DNA of 64,000 nucleotides from an uncultured Mucilaginibacter sp. (GTDB taxonomy: Bacteria > Bacteroidota > Bacteroidia > Sphingobacteriales > Sphingobacteriaceae): assembly GCA_903891475.1 (NCBI GenBank), contig CAITEP010000039.1, positions 1-64,000 on the forward strand. Reading direction: 5' to 3'. Shown here in pieces: positions 57,188 through 64,000 of the stretch (positions within the stretch are counted from its first letter, which is position 1; each line of letters begins with the position of its first letter). A program made the position numbers and the translations under genes. A model generated the notes under the pieces. That model saw nothing but the letters and a program-made list of their open reading frames with translations, made no database searches and was not told the DNA's origin.

Positions 57188-57946
57188 TTATTTATTTACA
57201 ATCTTAACATATTGCTCCAAAGCCATCGTCATTGAAGGGGCAATTGGCGAAGGAGCAGGTATATCCAAAATTAAGCCGGCTTCCAAAACTGCTTTATGGG
57301 TTGATACTCCAAAAGCTGCTATTCTGGTGTTATTTTGCTTAAAATCAGGGAAGTTTTTATATAAGGACTGTATACTTGATGGACTAAAAAAAGCGATCAC
57401 ATCATAAAACACGTCGGCAAGATCTGAAAGATCGCTGCAAACTGTCCTAAACAATACAGCCGGGGTAAAATTATATCCGTTTTCCAGCAAAAACTTTTGA
57501 GTTTCTTCTGCGGCTACGTCGGAACACGGATATAAAAATTTCTCTCCAGAGTGCTTTTTTAGTACTTCAGCCAAATCAGAAGCGGTTTGCTTTCCAAAAA
57601 AAATCTTCCTTTTACGGTATTGAATATATTTTTGAAGATACAATGCAATAGTTTCGGATAGACAAAAATATTTCATCTCAACAGGTACTTCAAACCGCAT
57701 CTCGTCACATATCCTGAAAAAATGATCGGCTGAATTCCTACTTGTAAAAATCACTGCGGTAAAATCAGCAAGGTTGATTTTTTCTTTCCTAAAGTCCTTT
57801 GCTGGTACACCTTCAACATGAATAAATGATCTGAAATCAATCTTCAAATTAAGCTTCTTAGAAAGCTCGTTGTATGGATTTTTATCGTTTTCGGGTTTTG
57901 GCAAGGTAACCAGTATGCTTTTAACCTTTTTCTTTCTCTCTTCCAA
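57188..57946 (-). CDS. hemD: Uroporphyrinogen-III synthase family protein
   Basis: Cyclises hydroxymethylbilane to uroporphyrinogen III in tetrapyrrole synthesis. A 252-aa two-domain HemD fold: ILVTLPKPENDKNPYNEL, FTSRNSADHFFRICDE (the usual FTSxNA-type motif), FLYPCSDVAAEETQKFL and AFFSPSSIQSLYKNF. The sequence family is diverse, so function rests on these motifs. It follows the DUF4271 gene by 27 nt, and gldK follows; this gene order is common in Bacteroidota. Confidence 0.82.
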   Translation of the reverse strand: MEERKKKVKSILVTLPKPENDKNPYNELSKKLNLKIDFRSFIHVEGVPAKDFRKEKINLADFTAVIFTSRNSADHFFRICDEMRFEVPVEMKYFCLSETIALYLQKYIQYRKRKIFFGKQTASDLAEVLKKHSGEKFLYPCSDVAAEETQKFLLENGYNFTPAVLFRTVCSDLSDLADVFYDVIAFFSPSSIQSLYKNFPDFKQNNTRIAAFGVSTHKAVLEAGLILDIPAPSPIAPSMTMALEQYVKIVNK

Positions 57947-57973
57947 AATTCAATTTGTATAACTGCCTAAAAA

Positions 57974-58963
57974 TTAAATGTTAAGTGCCTTAATCAAAAT
58001 TAAAACTGGGCTGATTTCAAGAGCACAAAGATAGATAAATAAATAAAACTTTTGAAATTGATAATTGGAAATAACATTAACACTGTTAATTAAGTACTGC
58101 CAAACGAAAACAGTGGCAATGATGATAATTGTAATGAATAATAAAACCGGAATAAATACAGCTGGTAGCAAGCTTAAACAAATTGATAATGCCAATAGCA
58201 AGAAAGATATATTAAAATAAGTTAAGTTAATAATGGCAAGATACTGACTTACAAGTTTATTAATTTCAAAAATATAGCCTATCAATTTCAAAATCAAGAA
58301 TTTTATTAAGAAAAGTAAGCAAACAACAATGGAAGCAACCACAAATAATTGAATGCCGGATACCGAAAAATAAGCCTTGTTAAAATTGGTAATCAGGAAT
58401 ATTACCAACCCTGCAGAAAAACTAAATAGCAGCAACATTCCTATGAACGTTTGAGGATTAATCCAATATGATTCCTTTTCACTTTGGTTTAACATTTGTT
58501 TGTTATAGAATGAATGCAGGATACTTCTAATCTCGCTGTTAAATACCAAATTAAGGATGGCTGTATATATTAACAGTGCTATGATAGCAAAAATTATCCA
58601 CGTACTGCGTGTAGTGCGTAGCTGTCCGCTTTTTAACACCTGAACTGATTTATGCTTTAGATGCTGAATATAAGACAAATCAAATACATTTTGACGAAGC
58701 TGTTCGGTCAGGAATTTATTTTCGCGATTAGGGTTGGGCATGAGGTACAGCATAGCGAGCGAATCGGCTCTTTTTTGCTGTAATAGCTTGGTTGCCAGAT
58801 TAATAGAGTCGAGAATAGAAAGATGATGATAATAGTGACGGTAAATAAGTTGCTTCGCCGGCTGTTGTACCGACACTGTATCGGCCTTCGCATGTGCCAT
58901 TCCTATAATAGTAAACAGCATACAAAAAGTGATACAAAGTGTTATATATAGTATACTTTTCAT
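57974..58963 (-). CDS. DUF4271 membrane protein
   Basis: A 329-aa protein with a signal-like N-terminus (to about AHA, residue 25), a polar extracytoplasmic stretch (about 26-115), then seven or so hydrophobic helices. It matches the layout of DUF4271, a Bacteroidota family found before hemD and gld genes. The function is unknown. It is first in its strand group. Confidence 0.8.
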   Translation of the reverse strand: MKSILYITLCITFCMLFTIIGMAHAKADTVSVQQPAKQLIYRHYYHHLSILDSINLATKLLQQKRADSLAMLYLMPNPNRENKFLTEQLRQNVFDLSYIQHLKHKSVQVLKSGQLRTTRSTWIIFAIIALLIYTAILNLVFNSEIRSILHSFYNKQMLNQSEKESYWINPQTFIGMLLLFSFSAGLVIFLITNFNKAYFSVSGIQLFVVASIVVCLLFLIKFLILKLIGYIFEINKLVSQYLAIINLTYFNISFLLLALSICLSLLPAVFIPVLLFITIIIIATVFVWQYLINSVNVISNYQFQKFYLFIYLCALEISPVLILIKALNI

Positions 58964-59622
58964 TTATCTGCGCAAAAATACTTCAAATTTTTTAGGATAA
59001 TTTAAGTTTTAGCAATTTAAACAAACCTAAACAAAAAATTGAAGCGGTGCTTTTTAATGAGAATTGTATCCCGAAACTATAATCGAAACCTTAAAAACTA
59101 TAATTGAAACCGTAGAAACTATAATTGAAACCTTAAAAACTATAATTAAAACCGTAGAAACTATAATTGAAACCTTAAAAACTATAATTTAAAAGTGTCG
59201 AATTATAACCAAATTATTATTGGGGGATACGGTTGATTGGGTTGATTGGGCGCCGTGATAGCTATCTGGAGGCTTAGAAAAAAAAAGTCAAATCATAGAA
59301 AAATGGCGCGCAAAATACTTGGTTGTGTTGGTATGGTTAGTATAGTTTTTCTGATGGATTTTTAGATACCATATAAACAGACACAATAGTGTTTATTTTT
59401 TAAGTAGTGATTCAATTTCCGAAATTTAATCATGCCACGACCTCCCTTTAATAGTGCTCAAAATAACCATTTATTGAAAGTGCTTTTCAAAAAGCGAATT
59501 TATACATCGATTAAAATAGCTAATTCAATAAATCAATAATTCAGTAAATCAATAAATCACAATAGCTGTAACAATTTGAAAATTTTTTTTCATACATTTA
59601 AGCTTTATATTTTTAAACCTAA
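58964..59622. other. Intergenic region upstream of the polyamine operon
   Basis: 659 bp between divergent genes. It holds the 21-bp array (59076-59190), GATTGGGTTGATTGGG and GATAGCTATC elements near 59230-59265, and AATAAATCAATAA-type simple sequence near 59520-59560. Only frames of up to about 20 codons are seen. I find no complete TTTG/TAnnTTTG promoter for the speD-like gene; TACATTTA at about 59593 is the nearest form. Confidence 0.55.
59076..59190. repeat. 21-bp tandem repeat, five and a half units
   Basis: Units start at 59076, 59097, 59118, 59139, 59160 and 59181 (partial). The form ACTATAATTGAAACCnTAnAA alternates between CTTAAAA and CGTAGAA endings, so there is a 42-bp higher order. 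It has 21-bp spacing equal to two helical turns and no open frame. A degenerate relative lies at 20963-21078. Confidence 0.85.
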
Positions 59623-59976
59623 ATGCATTATAAACCGGGACTACATATTTTATCGGAATTTAATTCAGCAAACCAGTTATTGCTGGCAAAAAGCGCTGAT
59701 TTTCGTAACCACGTTGATTTATTGATTGCAACCTACAATCTTCATAAAGTGGGCGAAGTGTATCATGAATTTGAGGGCGGTGGCTTTACCGCTGTTGTGT
59801 GTTTAACCGAATCTCACCTGTCAATACATACCTGGCCCGAATATAAGTTGGCAACTTTTGATGTATTTTTATCAAACTACCAAACAGAAAACGATGAGAA
59901 AGCAAGAGCCATATATAAAGGTATCCTGGCATTTTATGATGGCATAGAAATTCAGAAAAATGAAATTAAACGTTAA
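59623..59976 (+). CDS. speD: SpeD homologue (S-adenosylmethionine decarboxylase family), Cys-to-Ser variant
   Basis: Class 1 pyruvoyl decarboxylase fold of 117 aa. The self-cleavage site is Glu63-Ser64 in TESHLSIHTWPE, which creates the pyruvoyl group, and His69 is the processing histidine. The residue expected to be the catalytic Cys, 20 after the pyruvoyl Ser in DVFTCG-type motifs, is Ser84 here (FDVFLSN). Canonical products would be decarboxylated SAM for aminopropyl transfer. SpeD-like proteins with other amino-acid substrates are known, so the substrate is open. It is first in a five-gene operon and is two bases from the next gene. Confidence 0.85.
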   Translation: MHYKPGLHILSEFNSANQLLLAKSADFRNHVDLLIATYNLHKVGEVYHEFEGGGFTAVVCLTESHLSIHTWPEYKLATFDVFLSNYQTENDEKARAIYKGILAFYDGIEIQKNEIKR

Positions 59977-59978
59977 CA

Positions 59979-61388
59979 ATGGCCGCTACTATTAACAACA
60001 AAAGCTTTCCATATTCGGAAGAAATAAACTGCCCACATTGCAGCAAGCCAATTACTATATACGACCCAACCGGAAGCGAATATGTAGTTTGTGCAAACTG
60101 CTTGGCTTATTGCAGGTTTATTGCCACTAATCATTTACAATATCAATATTTGGTAAAACCCACAAAATTTAACCAAGTATTGCCATTGGGTTCGGTTGGA
60201 ATCCTGAACGATATAACCTATAAAGTAATAGGTTACATGGAAAAAATGGAAATCATAAACAACGATGAGTTTGAATATGAATGGCGAGAATATATGTTGT
60301 ATAGCTACCAATATGGCTATGCTTTTTTGGCCGAATATGATGGGCATTGGAGTTTGATTGCCGGAAAACAACATTACCCGGAAGTTGACCAGGCAGAAAA
60401 GGACGGAAATTTTGCCTACATCAATGGAGTTAGTTATGCACTGTATAATAGCTATACCCCAAAAGTAACCGCGTTAAAAGGCGAGTACGATTGGGATGCT
60501 TATGAAGAATCCGTCTCAACCGCTGAATTTATACGCCCACCCTATATTTTAATTTCTGAAAAAAATAAAAAAGGGCAACATCAGGAAGATTGGTATTTGG
60601 GTAAATATATAGAAGCTCCAATTATTGCCGAGGCTTTTAAAATTGAACTTACACAGTTTCCGGATAAAATTGACATCGGTGCTAACCAACCAAATCCGCA
60701 TGAACAAAGGTGGACACACGCTATTACCATAAGTGTTGCAGCTCTTATTTTAATGATTGCCTTGCAAGTACTTTTTTCAATTATTAAGCCCACCCAATTA
60801 ATAATGGATAAAACGGTGCCTTTATCACTTCCACCAATAGTAAAAACCGATTCAACAAAACATGATAGTATAAGTAACAGCACAAATTATGTAAGTAATA
60901 ATATCGAGTTTCAACCATTAAAAACATCTACTTTCAATATTTATAATGGCCTGGTGCCTTTAAAGGTTGATTTAGGCGCATCAGTTGATAATAATTGGTT
61001 TGAAGCAACCCTTGAAGTGGTAAATGAAAAAGATAACCGGACATGGGTACTCAATAAAGAAATTGATTACTATCATGGTTATGAAGATGGTGAAAGCTGG
61101 AGCGAAGGCTCAACCACCGAAACGGTATACCTCGATAATATCCCCGCGGGCAAATACCATATAAACATTTATCCATATTCTGGCTCCTCGCTAACATCCT
61201 CCATGGTAACCGAGATGAGTATTAAAGTAACAGCAAACTATATAATATGGCAAAATTTAATTATCTCCTTTTTACTGCTTTGCATATATCCGCTCATTTG
61301 CTGGTACCTCAAACGAAATTACGAGGTAAAAAGATGGATGGGCAATTATTATTCACCTTACAAATCAACAACCTCTACCAATGAATAA
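59979..61388 (+). CDS. Zinc-ribbon/DUF4178 membrane protein
   Basis: A 469-aa protein. A zinc ribbon (Cys18, Cys21, Cys38, Cys41) is followed by a DUF4178 domain (about 60-200, with LGSVGILNDITYKVIGYMEK). A membrane helix (248-269), an extracytoplasmic domain of about 150 residues, a second helix (about 428-447) and a short basic tail complete it. Topology is cytoplasmic N-terminus and C-terminus. It overlaps the next gene by eight bases. DUF4178 proteins are found beside spermidine-synthase-like genes in other genomes, as I recall; the role is unknown. Confidence 0.75.
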   Translation: MAATINNKSFPYSEEINCPHCSKPITIYDPTGSEYVVCANCLAYCRFIATNHLQYQYLVKPTKFNQVLPLGSVGILNDITYKVIGYMEKMEIINNDEFEYEWREYMLYSYQYGYAFLAEYDGHWSLIAGKQHYPEVDQAEKDGNFAYINGVSYALYNSYTPKVTALKGEYDWDAYEESVSTAEFIRPPYILISEKNKKGQHQEDWYLGKYIEAPIIAEAFKIELTQFPDKIDIGANQPNPHEQRWTHAITISVAALILMIALQVLFSIIKPTQLIMDKTVPLSLPPIVKTDSTKHDSISNSTNYVSNNIEFQPLKTSTFNIYNGLVPLKVDLGASVDNNWFEATLEVVNEKDNRTWVLNKEIDYYHGYEDGESWSEGSTTETVYLDNIPAGKYHINIYPYSGSSLTSSMVTEMSIKVTANYIIWQNLIISFLLLCIYPLICWYLKRNYEVKRWMGNYYSPYKSTTSTNE

Positions 61389-61575
61389 CACGATTTTATT
61401 TTATTTAAAGAATAACATTATTTACAGCGCTTTGGTAATTATACTTTTGGTATTATTTACCTTGGACAATTTAATGGGGTTTGAATACTTCCCGACTGAT
61501 AATGTTCAAAAAAACGCCGGTTATAACGGCCCTGTGCCGCATTCGGGGTATGGTGTTCGTTTTTATCATAAATAA
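61381..61575 (+). CDS. Small membrane peptide of the polyamine operon
   Basis: A 64-aa protein with one helix (about 15-34, YSALVIILLVLFTLDNLMGF) and a polar Gly/Pro/Tyr-rich C-terminal tail (NAGYNGPVPHSGYGVRFYHK). It overlaps the DUF4178 gene by eight bases and precedes the synthase by 18. I recognise no family. The conserved-looking tail suggests a partner in the complex. Coding is supported by tight packing in the operon. Confidence 0.6.
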   Translation: MNNTILFYLKNNIIYSALVIILLVLFTLDNLMGFEYFPTDNVQKNAGYNGPVPHSGYGVRFYHK

Positions 61576-61593
61576 AAACATTATAAAACCTTT

Positions 61594-63102
61594 ATGAAAA
61601 AAAACACACACCTGTTACTCCTTATTTCGGTATTTATAATTGCAACCTGTGGTCTTATATATGAATTGATTTCGGGCACGCTTGCCAGCTATTTATTAGG
61701 CGACTCAGTTACCCAGTTTTCAATCATTATTGGGGTTTACCTGTTTTCGATGGGTTTGGGTTCGTGGGTATCAAAATATTTTGATAAAAACCTGCTGGCC
61801 TGGTTTATACGGATTGAGATATTGGTAGGCTTGGTTGGCGGCACCAGCTCAAGTATCCTTTTTTTAGTTTTCGAGAGTATCAGTTCCTTCCGTATCGTAT
61901 TATACGGGTTAATTGCCTTTACAGGAGTTTTAGTTGGCTTAGAAATACCTTTACTGATGCGGATTTTGAAAGATAGGTTTGAATTTAAGGACCTGGTTTC
62001 AAAAATTTTCACCTTCGATTATATTGGCGCGCTCATTGCTTCCTTGGTTTTCCCGCTATTGCTCATCCCCTATTTAGGTTTAGTAAAAACATCGTACCTA
62101 TTCGGGATGATGAATGTGCTGGTAGCCTTCATTGCCTGTATTAATTTTAAACACGAAATTAAAGGCGTTGGCTACCTTAAAGGTGCCGCTATTATAAGCT
62201 TGTTGCTATTACTTGCCGGATTTATATTCGCCAATAAAATCACTAGTTTTTCTGAAAGCTTAACTTATAGCGACCCTATCATATTTTCAAAAAGCACGCC
62301 ATATCAACGCATCATTATCACCAAAAAAGGACGCGATTTGCGCTTATTCCTGAACGGGAACTTACAATTTAGTTCGGTTGATGAATACCGCTATCACGAA
62401 GCGTTGATTCATCCTGTTTTGGCGGCGTTGCCAAACGCTAAAAATATTTTGGTAATGGGTGGTGGCGATGGCCTGGCTGTGCGCGAAATATTAAAATATC
62501 CGCAAATAAAAACGGTTACCCTGGTTGATTTGGATAAAGAAATGACCCGCTTGTTTCGCTCCAATTATATGCTGCTGCAGTTAAATAAACGTTCGCTTTT
62601 ATCGCCTAAGGTTACCGTTATAAATGCCGACGCTTTTTCGTGGGCGCGTACACAACATAATTTGTACGATGCCATTATCATTGATTTCCCCGACCCTTCC
62701 AACTATTCGGTAGGTAAGTTGTACACCAACACCTTTTATAAAATTGTTAAACACCTTTTAAATACCAATGGCATCATTGTGGTGCAATCAACTTCTCCGT
62801 TTGTAGCGCCAAAATCATATTGGACGGTCGAGAAAACCTTAAAATCGGTAGGTTTTTATACCGTTCCGTTTCATAATTATGTGCCCTCATTTGGCGAATG
62901 GGGTTATATAATGGCCATGAACCATAGCGTTTATAAGGTACCCGACCAATATTTACCGGGATTGCGCTTCATGTCCAAATCATGTCTGGAGCAGATGTTG
63001 TATTTCCCAAAAGATATGGCCAGGGTGCCGGCACAGGTAAATAAACTAAACAACCAAATATTAGTTAAGTATTTTGAAGATGAATGGGCAACCGTACTTT
63101 AG
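61594..63102 (+). CDS. Membrane-embedded spermidine synthase-like aminopropyltransferase
   Basis: A 502-aa fusion. Residues 7-210 form about seven membrane helices. Residues 230-450 are a spermidine-synthase domain: TPYQRI, LFLNGNLQFSSVDEYRYHEALIHP, GGGDG (289-293), and IIIDFPDPSN (360-369) in place of the canonical DSSDPVGP. Canonical members move an aminopropyl group from decarboxylated SAM to putrescine. This one is fixed in the membrane and may act on another acceptor. It ends inside the FAD gene, with a 23-nt overlap. Confidence 0.85.
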   Translation: MKKNTHLLLLISVFIIATCGLIYELISGTLASYLLGDSVTQFSIIIGVYLFSMGLGSWVSKYFDKNLLAWFIRIEILVGLVGGTSSSILFLVFESISSFRIVLYGLIAFTGVLVGLEIPLLMRILKDRFEFKDLVSKIFTFDYIGALIASLVFPLLLIPYLGLVKTSYLFGMMNVLVAFIACINFKHEIKGVGYLKGAAIISLLLLLAGFIFANKITSFSESLTYSDPIIFSKSTPYQRIIITKKGRDLRLFLNGNLQFSSVDEYRYHEALIHPVLAALPNAKNILVMGGGDGLAVREILKYPQIKTVTLVDLDKEMTRLFRSNYMLLQLNKRSLLSPKVTVINADAFSWARTQHNLYDAIIIDFPDPSNYSVGKLYTNTFYKIVKHLLNTNGIIVVQSTSPFVAPKSYWTVEKTLKSVGFYTVPFHNYVPSFGEWGYIMAMNHSVYKVPDQYLPGLRFMSKSCLEQMLYFPKDMARVPAQVNKLNNQILVKYFEDEWATVL

Positions 63103-64000
63103 TAATAAATCCATTCGTAATTCAGTTAACAGGCGTTCGTTCATCCTACAAGCCTCATTTTTAAGTGCCGGGTTGTTGTTGAGCAATTGTTTCAGAAAAC
63201 TTAATGGCCCAAAGCCCGACTATGCGCATATAAAAGGCAAACTTCGTGGCCCCAATGCCAAAGCCGGGCATATACTGCGTGACAAAACACCCCTACCAAA
63301 TCCTGAAACCCAAACCTCAGTTAAAACGCTGATTATAGGCGCGGGAATTTCGGGCTTGTCGGCAGCGAGGTGGCTGTTAAAATCTGGCGATGCCAATTTT
63401 CAATTATTGGAACTGGAGGACCATGCCGGTGGCAATTCATATTTTGGCAGTAACGCTGTTTCCTCTTATCCGCTAGGGGCGCATTATATCCCCATCATCA
63501 ACAATGAAGATAAGCTATTGATTGATTTTTTGGCAGAGAACCAAGTAATTACCCATTTTGATGAGCAAAACCTACCCTTTTATAACGAATATTACCTATG
63601 CTTTGACCCCGAAGAAAGGCTACTGATAAATGGGCATTGGCAGGAAGGATTGGTACCCGATTTTGGGGTACCTACCGAAGAACGGAAGCAGATAGTTGAT
63701 TTTTTTAAGTTAATGACCGGCTTTAAAACCGCCAAGGGCAATGATGGTAAATATGCCTTTGATATCCCCCTCGACAATAGCTCCACCGATGCAACCTTCC
63801 GTAAGCTGGATAGCATTCCATTTACTGAATACCTGCAACAAAACGGTTTTAATTCGGCCTATTTGCTTTGGTACCTTAATTATTGCTGTAAGGATGATTT
63901 CGGCGTACTTGCCGCCAATACCTCGGCTTGGGCGGGCATTCATTATTTTGCATCCCGCAAAGGGAAGGCAGCCAATACAGCCGAAAATTCGGTAATTACC
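63080..64000 (+). CDS. Tat-exported FAD-dependent amine-oxidase-like protein (3' end outside window)
   Basis: The frame opens at ATG 63080 and stays open to the window end (307 codons). A twin-arginine signal (NRRSFILQASF, Arg18-Arg19) with LLSNC (Cys37) suggests Tat export and possible lipidation. The dinucleotide site GAGISG (87-92) with the following acidic strand end (LELED) marks an FAD flavoprotein of the amine-oxidase/NAD(P)-binding class, about 83-120. Its place after the aminopropyltransferase suggests oxidation of an amine product outside the cytoplasm; this is inferred. C-terminal substrate motifs are not visible. Confidence 0.8.
   Translation, partial: MNGQPYFSNKSIRNSVNRRSFILQASFLSAGLLLSNCFRKLNGPKPDYAHIKGKLRGPNAKAGHILRDKTPLPNPETQTSVKTLIIGAGISGLSAARWLLKSGDANFQLLELEDHAGGNSYFGSNAVSSYPLGAHYIPIINNEDKLLIDFLAENQVITHFDEQNLPFYNEYYLCFDPEERLLINGHWQEGLVPDFGVPTEERKQIVDFFKLMTGFKTAKGNDGKYAFDIPLDNSSTDATFRKLDSIPFTEYLQQNGFNSAYLLWYLNYCCKDDFGVLAANTSAWAGIHYFASRKGKAANTAENSVIT

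Noticed and set aside
59302..59364. 20-codon hydrophobic frame (MARKILGCVGMVSIVFLMDF)
   Set aside because: Too short, no promoter, and no supporting context.
63592..63995. Short frames on both strands near the right edge
   Set aside because: They are shadows of the FAD oxidoreductase frame, which is open from 63080 to the end and carries clear motifs.

Overview
The window looks like chromosomal DNA of a Bacteroidota bacterium, most likely in or near the Sphingobacteriaceae (Pedobacter/Mucilaginibacter-like). The reasons are: a type IX secretion/gliding operon (gldKLMN) and an SprE/PorW-like lipoprotein; an ATP synthase operon that stops after the gamma gene, without beta and epsilon; promoters of the Bacteroidota form TTTG-N19/20-TAnnTTTG; almost no Shine-Dalgarno sequences; and AT-rich intergenic DNA. 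Most genes are core or common accessory genes. I see no insertion sequence, prophage, CRISPR array or tRNA.

Layout. 1-399: two leftward promoters for a gene off the left edge. 0.4-9.8 kb: RsmF-like rRNA methyltransferase, an AT-rich AbiC-like membrane protein, a phosphoserine-phosphatase/ACT fusion, a GH20 hexosaminidase with a divergent NagX-like membrane protein, a TPR protein behind a structured leader, and branched-chain aminotransferase. 10-16 kb: a small membrane peptide, an ECF sigma factor translationally coupled to a protein that appears to span inner membrane, periplasm and outer membrane, a DEAD-box helicase, and a repeat-rich spacer. 16-31 kb: GpsA, an orphan HlyD-TolC pair, polysaccharide deacetylase, aconitase, ClpS, GH1 beta-glucosidase, DinB protein, and a lipoprotein-SCO-cytochrome c operon. 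31.5-39 kb: RNase P RNA, a sigma-54 response regulator, UspA, an alpha/beta hydrolase, a DUF4293 protein, TruA and an ABC exporter. 38.9-44.7 kb: the ATP synthase operon on the minus strand (AtpZ-like, 4-TM protein, a, c, b, delta, alpha, gamma). 44.7-51.8 kb: SprE/PorW-like lipoprotein, PBP1A, UvrC. 52-59 kb: DUF4271 protein, HemD-like protein, then gldK-L-M-N. 59.6-64 kb: a tight operon with a SpeD homologue, a zinc-ribbon/DUF4178 membrane protein, a 64-aa membrane peptide, a membrane-embedded spermidine-synthase-like protein and a Tat-exported FAD oxidoreductase cut by the window end.

Most interesting: the final operon looks like a membrane-associated polyamine or aminopropyl-transfer pathway, and its SpeD homologue has Ser where the family's catalytic Cys should be. 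The sigma factor/IM-to-OM fusion pair looks like a one-protein envelope signalling device. Several intergenic sequence families recur far apart in the window: a 21-bp (two helical turns) tandem repeat at 20.96 and 59.08 kb, and a 29-nt element made of 11-nt direct repeats at 15.63 and 51.86 kb, identical but for one base. None of these is explained by the genes beside them.
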